From positions 1-64,000 of the forward strand of contig NZ_FRCC01000003.1 in assembly GCF_900142775.1 (NCBI RefSeq): DNA of 64,000 nt. The letters are read 5' to 3'. Made by a program: the position numbers and the translations under genes. This DNA is from Flavobacterium flevense. Lineage in GTDB: Bacteria; Bacteroidota; Bacteroidia; Flavobacteriales; Flavobacteriaceae. Positions 37,577 to 45,517 of the stretch are shown here, one piece after another. Numbering within the stretch: position 1 is the first letter of the stretch; the number at the start of each line of letters is the position of its first letter. The notes under the pieces were generated by a model. That model searched no databases, was not told the origin of the DNA, and worked only from the letters and a program-made list of their open reading frames with translations.

Positions 37577-38767
37577 ATGATCATAGAACCTAGAATGAGA
37601 GGATTTATTTGCCTGACAGCACACCCGGCTGGAGCTGAGCAAAATGTCAAAAATCAAATTGAATATGTTAAATCCAAAGGAGCTATTGATGGCGCTAAAA
37701 AAGTACTGGTAATCGGTGCTTCTACAGGTTTTGGTTTGGCTTCAAGAATTTCAAGTGCTTTTGGTTCTGATGCAGCAACAATCGGAGTGTTTTTTGAAAA
37801 ACCACCAGTAGCCGGAAAAACGGCTTCACCGGGTTGGTATAATTCTGCTGCTTTTGAAAAAGAAGCGCACAAAGCAGGTTTGTATGCTAAAAGTATCAAC
37901 GGAGATGCATTTTCGAACGAGGTAAAAAGAGAAACTTTAGACTTGATTAAAGCTGATTTAGGTCAGGTTGATTTGATTATTTACAGCTTAGCCTCGCCAG
38001 TTCGTACTAATCCAAATACAGGAGTGACACACCGTTCGGTTTTAAAACCTATCGGAAGTACTTTTACCAATAAAACAGTAGATTTTCATACCGGAAAAGT
38101 TTCTGAAGTTTCTATCGAGCCATGCAGTGGTGACGATATCGAAAACACAATTGCAGTAATGGGAGGTGAAGACTGGGCTATGTGGATTGATGCTTTAAAA
38201 GCAGAGAATTTATTGGCTCCGGGAGCTACAACTGTTGCTTATTCTTATATTGGGCCATCAGTTACTGAGGCAGTTTACAGAAAAGGAACTATTGGTCGTG
38301 CAAAAGATCATTTGGAAGCTACAGCTTTTGAAATCTCAGACAGTTTAGCTGATATTAACGGTAAAGCGTATGTTTCAGTTAATAAAGCATTGGTTACTCA
38401 GGCGAGTTCGGCAATTCCGGTAATTCCGTTGTATATTTCTTTATTGTACAAAATAATGAAAGCAGAAGGTGTTCACGAAGGTTGTATTGAGCAAATTCAA
38501 CGTTTGTACCAACAAAGATTGTTTACAGGTGGAGAAGTTCCTGTGGATGAAAAAGGCAGAATCCGTATTGATGACTGGGAAATGCGCGAAGACATTCAGG
38601 CTCAGGTAGCTCAATTATGGGAACAGGCAACTACTGAAAATTTAGCCGAAATAGGAGATTTAGAAGGATACAGAAAAGATTTTTATAATTTATTTGGTTT
38701 TGATGTAGCCGGAGTAGATTATAAAGCTGAAGCTGACGAAATGGTTCAGGTGGAAAGTATCGCCTAA
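37577..38767 (+). CDS. fabV: Trans-2-enoyl-ACP/CoA reductase (FabV type)
   Basis: FabV is an NADH-dependent enoyl reductase that completes each round of fatty acid elongation. It is a larger, triclosan-tolerant alternative to FabI. The 396-residue protein begins MIIEPRMRGFICLTAHPAG, has the nucleotide-binding KVLVIGASTGFGLASRI, and carries the long-spaced Tyr-x8-Lys active site in YSYIGPSVTEAVYRKGTIGR. It is monocistronic between a promoter and a strong hairpin. Confidence 0.96.
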   Translation: MIIEPRMRGFICLTAHPAGAEQNVKNQIEYVKSKGAIDGAKKVLVIGASTGFGLASRISSAFGSDAATIGVFFEKPPVAGKTASPGWYNSAAFEKEAHKAGLYAKSINGDAFSNEVKRETLDLIKADLGQVDLIIYSLASPVRTNPNTGVTHRSVLKPIGSTFTNKTVDFHTGKVSEVSIEPCSGDDIENTIAVMGGEDWAMWIDALKAENLLAPGATTVAYSYIGPSVTEAVYRKGTIGRAKDHLEATAFEISDSLADINGKAYVSVNKALVTQASSAIPVIPLYISLLYKIMKAEGVHEGCIEQIQRLYQQRLFTGGEVPVDEKGRIRIDDWEMREDIQAQVAQLWEQATTENLAEIGDLEGYRKDFYNLFGFDVAGVDYKAEADEMVQVESIA

Positions 38768-38804
38768 TTTTATTTCGAAAAAAAAGACGAAGAATAATTT
38801 ATTG

Positions 38805-38856
38805 AAATGCGCCTTCATTTTAAGTGTATAAAAACATTTAAAATGAAGGTGCATTC
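38805..38856 (+). terminator. Terminator-like hairpin after fabV
   Basis: AATGCGCCTTCATTTTAA (38806-38823) pairs with TTAAAATGAAGGTGCATT (38838-38855) over about 17 bp with a single G-T or mismatch position. It lies 38 bp after the fabV stop. The T-tract is short (TCTTGTTT). Confidence 0.7.
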
Positions 38857-38923
38857 TTGTTTAAAGCCTATCTTTGTTAAAATATTACATTTATATTGTA
38901 TAATTAATACCGCTTTTAAGAAT

Positions 38924-39922
38924 ATGTATTTTTCTTTGATTATTCCCGTATATAATCGTCCGGACGAAGTGGATGAACTTTTAGAAAGTTTGTCTAAATT
39001 AAATTATAAAGAAGATTTTGAAATTGTAATTGTCGAAGATGGTTCTGCAATTCGTTGCGAGGATGTTGTCAAACAATATCAAAGCAAGTTGTCGATTTCG
39101 TATTATTATAAAGAAAATTCAGGTCCCGGAGATTCCAGAAACTATGGAATGAAAATGGCTAAAGGAGATTACTTTATTATTTTTGATTCTGATTGTATTA
39201 TTCCGGTCGAATATCTTACAGAAGTTGATAAAGCTTTAAAAACGCATTATGTGGACTGTTTTGGTGGTCCTGACAGAGCTTTGGATAGTTTTTCGAATAT
39301 TCAAAAAGCGATCAATTTTGCAATGACTTCTTTTCTTACTACCGGCGGAATCAGAGGTGGATCAGAGAAAATAGATAAATTCCAACCCCGAAGTTTTAAT
39401 ATGGGAATTTCCCGTAAAGCATTTGAAGCTTCTAATGGTTTTGGAAATATTCATCCGGGTGAAGATCCTGATTTATCTATCCGATTATGGAATTTAGGTT
39501 TTGAAACAAAACTTTTTCCAACAGCTTACGTATATCATAAAAGAAGGATTGACTGGGATAAGTTTTCCATTCAGGTAAATAAATTTGGGAAAGCTAGACC
39601 TATTTTAAACAGTTGGTATCCTAAATATAACAAATTGACGTTCTTTTTTCCAACAGTATTTATTATTGGTCTGGCGCTTTCGGTAGCGTTGTTGATTTTT
39701 ACTTATGATTTGTTGGCTAAGTTGTATTGTGTATATTTTTTCATCATATTTTTAGTTTCAACTTATCAAAATAAAAGTATTAAAATAGGGTATCTCTCCG
39801 TAACAGCAGTCTGGAAACAGTTTCTGGGATATGGAATGGGTTTTTTAGAATCTTACATTAAAATAATTATTCTGAAGAAAAAACCAGAAGAAGCTTTTCC
39901 TGATTTGTTTTTCAAAGTATAA
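38924..39922 (+). CDS. Family 2 glycosyltransferase, membrane associated
   Basis: This 332-residue protein begins MYFSLIIPVYNRPDEVDELL, the classic GT2 start, with the nucleotide-sugar aspartates in VEDGS and the DxD-like FDSDCIIP. A later GEDPDLSIRLWNLGFETKLF segment corresponds to the catalytic-base region. C-terminal hydrophobic helices (~245-295) anchor it. An in-frame ATG at 38807 would add 39 residues but lies inside the fabV terminator stem, so the ATG at 38924 is chosen. TATCTTTG (38869-38876) may be its -7 box. The product is unknown; it is 3 bp before coaE. Confidence 0.9.
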   Translation: MYFSLIIPVYNRPDEVDELLESLSKLNYKEDFEIVIVEDGSAIRCEDVVKQYQSKLSISYYYKENSGPGDSRNYGMKMAKGDYFIIFDSDCIIPVEYLTEVDKALKTHYVDCFGGPDRALDSFSNIQKAINFAMTSFLTTGGIRGGSEKIDKFQPRSFNMGISRKAFEASNGFGNIHPGEDPDLSIRLWNLGFETKLFPTAYVYHKRRIDWDKFSIQVNKFGKARPILNSWYPKYNKLTFFFPTVFIIGLALSVALLIFTYDLLAKLYCVYFFIIFLVSTYQNKSIKIGYLSVTAVWKQFLGYGMGFLESYIKIIILKKKPEEAFPDLFFKV

Positions 39923-39925
39923 AGT

Positions 39926-40501
39926 ATGCAAAAGAGTATTGGTTTAACAGGAGGGATTGGAAGCGGGAAGACAACTATTGCAAATTATCTGGCATCTTTA
40001 GGCATTCCTGTTTATATAGCTGATGATGCCGGTAAAAAAGTAATGCAGCAGCAGGAAATTATTAAAGCAATACAGCAAAAGTTTGGCTCGGATATTGTTA
40101 AAGAAAACCAATTAAACCGCGCCAGATTAGCAGAAATTGTTTTCAATAATCCGGATAGGCTGAAAGAACTAAATGCCATTGTACATCCCGCAGTAAGGAA
40201 AGATTATAAAAAATGGCTTGCAGAACATACAGATGCTCCTTTTTTAGTATATGAATCGGCTATTTTATTTGAAAGTGGCAGTTATAAAGATTTTGATTAC
40301 GTGATTACTATTACTGCTCCTTTGGAGGTAAGAGTTTCACGGGTTTTACAAAGGGATGATACAGAAAGAGAACAAGTAATGAAAAGGATTAATGCACAAT
40401 GGACAGATGATCAGCGTGTTTCCAAAAGTGATTTTGTAATTGAAAATATTGATATTGACTTAGCTAAGTCAGAAATCAATAAAATTCTTAAAATTTTGTA
40501 G
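39926..40501 (+). CDS. coaE: Dephospho-CoA kinase
   Basis: CoaE phosphorylates dephospho-CoA, the last step of coenzyme A synthesis. The 191-residue P-loop protein has Walker A GLTGGIGSGKTTIA at residues ~5-18, the conserved YIADDAGKKVM and NAIVHPAVRK, and the lid region RVLQRDDTEREQV. Normal length. It is translated directly after the glycosyltransferase gene. Confidence 0.96.
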   Translation: MQKSIGLTGGIGSGKTTIANYLASLGIPVYIADDAGKKVMQQQEIIKAIQQKFGSDIVKENQLNRARLAEIVFNNPDRLKELNAIVHPAVRKDYKKWLAEHTDAPFLVYESAILFESGSYKDFDYVITITAPLEVRVSRVLQRDDTEREQVMKRINAQWTDDQRVSKSDFVIENIDIDLAKSEINKILKIL

Positions 40502-40524
40502 ATTAAGCAATAAGAAGGGGAGAT

Positions 40525-40572
40525 GTTAATGTTTGGTTAATACATTATTAACCATAGTGTTAAAATGTTAAT
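40525..40572 (+). promoter_or_regulatory. TTAA-repeat cluster upstream of the histidine kinase
   Basis: Four copies of GTTAA(T/A) occur at 40525-40530, 40536-40541, 40559-40564 and 40567-40572. An inverse ATTAAC is at 40547-40552, forming the palindrome GGTTAAT-N5-ATTAACC (40535-40553). The first two direct copies are 11 bp apart, one helical turn, as in OmpR-family binding sites. Confidence 0.5.
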
Positions 40573-40581
40573 TTTGTTTTG

Positions 40582-42162
40582 ATGAATAAATTGTTTTTTA
40601 AATTTTTGGTTTTATTGATGAGTTTGTCTCTTATCGGGATTATACTTGTTCAGGTATATTGGTTTAATACATCATTTAAAAATAATGATGAACAATTTAA
40701 ATATCATGTTACTCAGGTGATTGATAATGTAGCAGATAAGCTTGAGAAACAAGAAGAATATAGTTTTTATGAAAAAATTAATCGTATAAAAGACAGCGCA
40801 GGTAAAATTCCTGAAAAGAGTGATTTATTCGAAATTTTATTTGTTCAGAGAAATACAAAAACAAATAAAACTATTATTTATAAAAACAGTATTACATCTG
40901 AAAAATATGATTTTAACGGGTCATTATTTAATAAAAAAAATGACGGGTTTAAAAGTTTTAGTTCTAAAAGATTAACGGAGGTTTATAATAGCAACAATGT
41001 TATTGATAATTCAGGATTGAATAAAAGTGTAATGCCGGATTTGAAGGATTACAAAGATGGAACTCTGGATGTATTAAATAAAGTGCAGTTGCAAATTTCA
41101 TATAAGGATTACGCATCAACATTGTCTATTGACGAAAGGATTTCAAAGGAAAAATTAAGAAATCTTTTGAAAAAGGAACTTGTAGACCACGGTGTTAATA
41201 CAAAATTTGAATTTGCAATTTTTAATAAAGGATCGCAGACAAAAATAAAATCAGAAGGGTTTAGTATTGATGAAGATGCTACTTATTCAGTTCCTATTCT
41301 TGCTGATAATGAAGGAAATGAGAAATATAAATTATGGGTGACATTTCCCAATAAAAAGAAATTTCTTTTATCTGAATTAGTAAGTATTACCATTTTATCA
41401 ATAGTATTTACATTGATTATTTTAGTTGCTTATTCAAGTGCTTTAAATCAGTTAATCCGTCAGCGTCAGATATCTGAGATTAAGACCGATTTTATAAACA
41501 ATATGACGCATGAGTTTAAAACGCCTATAGCCACCATCAATTTGGCATTAGATGCTATAAAAAACCCTAAAATAATTGAAGACAAGGAAAAAGTCTTCAG
41601 ATATTTGCAAATGATCAGAGATGAAAATAAGCGAATGCATGCTCAGGTTGAGAATGTATTGCGGATTTCAAAATTAGAAAAGAAAGAGTTAGATATAGAA
41701 AAAGGTTCAAGTAATGTCGAGGAAGTGATTTATGACGCCATTGAACATGTCAATTTGATTTTACAGGACAGACAAGGCGAAATTAATAATCATTTTGAAG
41801 CAGCAAGAACCACCGTTTTGATTAACGAAGTGCATTTTACAAATGTTATTGTCAATATTTTAGAAAATGCGATTAAATATTCGCCTGAAACACCTAAGAT
41901 TGATATTTACACGGAGAACATTAAAGATATGATTCTCATAAAAGTAAAAGATCAGGGATTAGGAATGAGTAAAGTGGCTCAAAAAAGAGTTTTTGAGAAA
42001 TTTTACCGAGAGCACACCGGCGATTTACATAATGTTAAAGGCCATGGTCTTGGTTTATCTTATGTAAAAAGAATTGTTGAAGATCATAACGGACAAGTTT
42101 ACGTAGAAAGCGAAAAGGGAAAAGGAAGTACCTTCATTATAAAATTACCTCTAATAAACTAG
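40582..42162 (+). CDS. Two-component sensor histidine kinase
   Basis: This 526-residue inner-membrane kinase has TM1 at ~7-27, a periplasmic sensor of about 235 residues with no recognised domain, and TM2 at ~264-286. It is followed by HisKA with the phosphoacceptor in NNMTHEFKTPIATI (His310), and HATPase_c motifs NVIVNILENAIKYSPE, DQGLGMS and GHGLGLSYV. The architecture resembles RprX of Bacteroides. The ATG at 40582 is used rather than the TTG one codon earlier. It is followed after 3 bp by its response regulator gene. Confidence 0.94.
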   Translation: MNKLFFKFLVLLMSLSLIGIILVQVYWFNTSFKNNDEQFKYHVTQVIDNVADKLEKQEEYSFYEKINRIKDSAGKIPEKSDLFEILFVQRNTKTNKTIIYKNSITSEKYDFNGSLFNKKNDGFKSFSSKRLTEVYNSNNVIDNSGLNKSVMPDLKDYKDGTLDVLNKVQLQISYKDYASTLSIDERISKEKLRNLLKKELVDHGVNTKFEFAIFNKGSQTKIKSEGFSIDEDATYSVPILADNEGNEKYKLWVTFPNKKKFLLSELVSITILSIVFTLIILVAYSSALNQLIRQRQISEIKTDFINNMTHEFKTPIATINLALDAIKNPKIIEDKEKVFRYLQMIRDENKRMHAQVENVLRISKLEKKELDIEKGSSNVEEVIYDAIEHVNLILQDRQGEINNHFEAARTTVLINEVHFTNVIVNILENAIKYSPETPKIDIYTENIKDMILIKVKDQGLGMSKVAQKRVFEKFYREHTGDLHNVKGHGLGLSYVKRIVEDHNGQVYVESEKGKGSTFIIKLPLIN

Positions 42163-42165
42163 AAT

Positions 42166-42870
42166 ATGGAAAATATAAATAAAAAAATTCTTTTAGTAGA
42201 AGACGACTTAAATTTTGGAGCTGTTCTTAAAGATTATTTAATGCTGAATGACTTTGATGTCACTCTGGCAAAAAATGGAATGGAAGGTTTTGAAAAATTT
42301 AAAAAAGATTCTTATGATTTATGCATTTTAGATGTAATGATGCCGTACAAAGACGGTTATACATTAGCTAAAGAAATAAGAGAGAAAAATGCCGAAGTGC
42401 CTATTATCTTTCTTACTGCTAAATCTATGAAAGAGGATGTTTTAAAAGGATATAAAGCCGGAGCAGATGATTATTTAAACAAACCATTTGATTCTGAAGT
42501 TTTATTGATGAAAATTAAAGCTATTATTCAAAGAAAAGCTTCTGATGTAAAAGCAGAACAAGTTCCTTTTGAATTTACAATTGGTAAATTTCATCTGAAT
42601 TCCAAATTACGTTTTTTAAGTTTTAATGGTCAAGAACCGGTAAAATTGTCTCCTAAAGAAAATGAATTATTAAAAATGTTAATTCTTCATGAGAATGATT
42701 TAATGCCAAGAGAATTAGCACTGACTAAAATCTGGAGAGACGATAACTATTTTACTTCAAGAAGTATGGACGTTTACATTGCTAAACTGAGAAAGTATCT
42801 AAAACTGGATGAAAATGTAGAAATTCTAAACATCCACGGAGAAGGTTTCCGATTAGTAATAAAGAAATAA
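42166..42870 (+). CDS. OmpR/PhoB-family response regulator
   Basis: This 234-residue protein has a receiver domain (acidic EDD, phosphoacceptor Asp56 in LCILDVMMPYKDG, conserved Lys in DDYLNKPFD). The C-terminal winged helix (~135-234) has LSPKENELLKMLI and SRSMDVYIAKLRKYL. It pairs with the kinase encoded 3 bp upstream and resembles RprY. The TTAA repeats before the kinase gene are a plausible autoregulatory site. Confidence 0.95.
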   Translation: MENINKKILLVEDDLNFGAVLKDYLMLNDFDVTLAKNGMEGFEKFKKDSYDLCILDVMMPYKDGYTLAKEIREKNAEVPIIFLTAKSMKEDVLKGYKAGADDYLNKPFDSEVLLMKIKAIIQRKASDVKAEQVPFEFTIGKFHLNSKLRFLSFNGQEPVKLSPKENELLKMLILHENDLMPRELALTKIWRDDNYFTSRSMDVYIAKLRKYLKLDENVEILNIHGEGFRLVIKK

Positions 42871-42877
42871 AGCAAAA

Positions 42878-42910
42878 AAAGCTTCGATGAAAATCGAAGC
42901 TTTTTTTTTA
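42878..42910. terminator. Bidirectional terminator between the response regulator and E1 genes
   Basis: AAGCTTCGAT (42879-42888) and ATCGAAGCTT (42893-42902) form a perfect 10-bp stem with a GAAA tetraloop. It is flanked by A-run and T-run, so it can terminate both convergent transcripts. Confidence 0.88.
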
Positions 42911-42924
42911 TAGTTATTATTTTT

Positions 42925-45333
42925 CTAGTATAAATCCGGATATTGAGAAGGATTAACTTCAGAAATAATGCTGTATACTTTTTCATAAATATCTTCTATA
43001 GATGGTTTAGAAAAGTAATCACCATCCGTGCCGTATGAAGGACGGTGCTCCTTAGCAGATAAAGTTTGTGGTTTGCTGTCTAAGAATTTAAAGGCATCCT
43101 GATTTTCTATAATTTGTTGCAAAATAAAAGCAGAAGCTCCGCCCGGTACATCTTCATCAATCACAAGAAGACGATTTGTTTTTTGGACACTTTTAGCAAT
43201 GTCATGATTAATATCAAATGGAAGCAAAGACTGAACATCAATTATTTCGCAGTCAATCCCTATTTCTGAGAGTTCTTTAGCCGCTTGTTCTACTAACCTC
43301 AGGGTGGAGCCATAAGATACAAGTGTAATATCAGTTCCTTCTTTAATCGTTTCAACAACCCCGATAGGTGTTTTGAATTCACCATAATTCAAAGGCATTT
43401 TTTCTTTCAGTCGGTATCCGTTTAAACATTCCACTACTAATGCAGGTTCGTCACATTCTAATAAAGTATTGTAAAAACCGGCTGCCTTAGTCATATTTCG
43501 GGGAACTAAAACATGAATTCCTCTAATGGCGTTTATGATCATCCCCATAGGAGAACCGGAATGCCAGATGCCTTCTAATCGATGACCACGCGTTCTGATG
43601 ATTAGTGGTGCTTTTTGCTTTCCTACTGTTCTGTATTGTAAGGAAGCTAAATCGTCACTTAAAATCTGAATGGCATACAGCAAATAATCTAAATACTGAA
43701 TTTCGGCGATAGGGCGGAGTCCTCTTAAAGCAAGTCCTATTCCTTGTCCTATTATGGTCGCTTCACGAATACCCACATCGGCAACGCGCGTTTCTCCATA
43801 TTTCTCCTGCATTCCTTCGAGTCCCTGATTGACATCACCTATATTTCCGGAATCTTCACCAAAAATGAGTACCTCAGGATATTTAGCAAATAAAGCATCA
43901 AAGTTATCGCGGATAATCATTCTTCCGTCAGTGTCTTTTCGGGCATTTTCGGGATAAATAGCCGGAACTTCTTTTACAGAAAACACATTGTTTTTTGATT
44001 CTGAATACAAATTATTGCTGAAAATCGCCTGTGTTTTTTGGGTGTATTTCTGTATCCAAAGTGATAATTGAGTTCCTCCGGCTTCATTTACTAACAAACG
44101 AAGTGTTTTTCTCGCAGTAACTAATATTTCCTTTTTTAACGGATCTTTTATGTTTTTCAGAGCATTCGAAAGTTTTAGAATCTGCTCTTTGTTTTTACTT
44201 GTTACAGCAATTTTTTCCAATAAGCTGACAAGTTCATTTTTTTCAGCGATAATTGGAGCAATAAAGGAATTCCAGGCTGCTTTTTTAGCTTCCAGAACCT
44301 CTTTTTTAATCTCGGCATCAATTTCATTTAACTCTTCTGCCGAAGCAATGTTAATGGCTATCATCCACAAACGCATTTGTCTGAGGCAGTCAAATTCTTT
44401 TTCCCAGTTAAGTCTTTCTGTGTTTTTATATCTTTCATGGGATCCTGAACTGGAGTGTCCCTGAGGCTGTGTTAGTTCTTGTACATGAACTAAAACCGGT
44501 ATGTGTTTTTCACGGGCAATTTTGGATGCTTTTTCGTAAGTAGTTATTAAATCCGAATAATCCCAGCCTTTAACCGTAAAAATTTCGATTCCGTTACTGT
44601 CACCCTCACGTTGAAAACCGGATAATATTTCAGAGATATTTTCTTTTGTGGTTTGATGTCTGGCATGTACTGAAATTCCGTATTCGTCATCCCAAATACT
44701 AATTAGCATTGGAACTTGTAATACTCCTGCTGCATTTATGGTTTCAAAAAAAACACCTTCAGAAGTGCTCGCATTTCCTATGGTTCCCCAGGCAATTTCA
44801 TTTCCCTGGTATGAAAAATTTTTCTGATTGGGGATATTGGTAACTTCTCTATAAAATTTCGAAGCTTGTGCTAAACCTAATAAACGCGGCATTTGAGCTG
44901 CGGTAGGTGAGATGTCTGAGCTGGAATTTTTTTGCTTAGTTAAGTTTTTCCAGCTTCCGTCTTCGTTTAAACTATGTGTAACAAAATGTCCTCCCATCTG
45001 CCTTCCGGCTGACATGGGTTCTTGTTTAATATCAGTGTTTCCATATAATCCGGCAAAAAAATTAGCAAGCGTTAATTCGCCAATAGCCATCATAAAAGTC
45101 TGATCACGGTAATAACCGGAGCGAAAATCTCCGTTTTTAAAAAACTTCGCCATCGCTATCTGCGGAACCTCTTTTCCATCTCCAAAAATCCCAAACTTCG
45201 CTTTACCTGTCAATACTTCTCTGCGTCCTAAGAGACTGCATTCCCGACTTGTTGCTGCTATCTTATAATCGTTCAATACTTCCGTCTTGAAATCCTCAAA
45301 TGTCAATGTCGTATTGCTTTTTTCTTTTATCAT
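42925..45333 (-). CDS. 2-oxoacid dehydrogenase E1, fused alpha and beta subunits
   Basis: This 802-residue thiamine-diphosphate enzyme has an alpha-like half (1-~370; GREVLTGKAKFGIFGDGKE, GNEIAWGTIGNASTSEGVFF, RHQTTKENISEI) and a beta-like half (~450-802; EVLIFGEDSGNIGDVNQGLE, PIAEIQYLDYLLYAIQ, DEDVPGGASAFI). It should decarboxylate a 2-oxoacid, probably branched-chain or pyruvate, for an E2 acyltransferase encoded elsewhere. The frame also opens at TTG 45360 and ATG 45354, but a promoter -7 box lies at 45358-45365, so ATG 45333 (MIKEKSNTTLTFEDFKTEVL) is preferred. Substrate is uncertain. Confidence 0.9.
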   Translation of the reverse strand: MIKEKSNTTLTFEDFKTEVLNDYKIAATSRECSLLGRREVLTGKAKFGIFGDGKEVPQIAMAKFFKNGDFRSGYYRDQTFMMAIGELTLANFFAGLYGNTDIKQEPMSAGRQMGGHFVTHSLNEDGSWKNLTKQKNSSSDISPTAAQMPRLLGLAQASKFYREVTNIPNQKNFSYQGNEIAWGTIGNASTSEGVFFETINAAGVLQVPMLISIWDDEYGISVHARHQTTKENISEILSGFQREGDSNGIEIFTVKGWDYSDLITTYEKASKIAREKHIPVLVHVQELTQPQGHSSSGSHERYKNTERLNWEKEFDCLRQMRLWMIAINIASAEELNEIDAEIKKEVLEAKKAAWNSFIAPIIAEKNELVSLLEKIAVTSKNKEQILKLSNALKNIKDPLKKEILVTARKTLRLLVNEAGGTQLSLWIQKYTQKTQAIFSNNLYSESKNNVFSVKEVPAIYPENARKDTDGRMIIRDNFDALFAKYPEVLIFGEDSGNIGDVNQGLEGMQEKYGETRVADVGIREATIIGQGIGLALRGLRPIAEIQYLDYLLYAIQILSDDLASLQYRTVGKQKAPLIIRTRGHRLEGIWHSGSPMGMIINAIRGIHVLVPRNMTKAAGFYNTLLECDEPALVVECLNGYRLKEKMPLNYGEFKTPIGVVETIKEGTDITLVSYGSTLRLVEQAAKELSEIGIDCEIIDVQSLLPFDINHDIAKSVQKTNRLLVIDEDVPGGASAFILQQIIENQDAFKFLDSKPQTLSAKEHRPSYGTDGDYFSKPSIEDIYEKVYSIISEVNPSQYPDLY

Positions 45334-45357
45334 AATTGAAAGATTATAATTCATCGG

Positions 45358-45388
45358 CAAATTTACTTAAAAACTGGCTATTATCATA
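45358..45388 (-). promoter_or_regulatory. Probable promoter of the fused E1 gene
   Basis: The minus-strand -7 box TAAATTTG (45358-45365) matches TAnnTTTG. TATG at 45385-45388, 19 bp away, matches the -33 TTTG at three of four bases. It places the transcript start just after the upstream ATG (45354), so it decides for the ATG at 45333. Confidence 0.6.
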
Positions 45389-45517
45389 ATTCAATTATAG
45401 AAAAACTATTTGTAATTCGGTATTTTTATTTAGTGTTAAACAAATATTTTTTCAATATCAACATTTTACTGGCTTATTATTTGTGAATAATGTAATTATG
45501 TCTTTGGGGTTATTTGT

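Noticed and set aside
38807..38923. 39-residue N-terminal extension of the glycosyltransferase
   Set aside because: It starts inside the fabV terminator stem and precedes the canonical GT2 start MYFSLIIPVYN.
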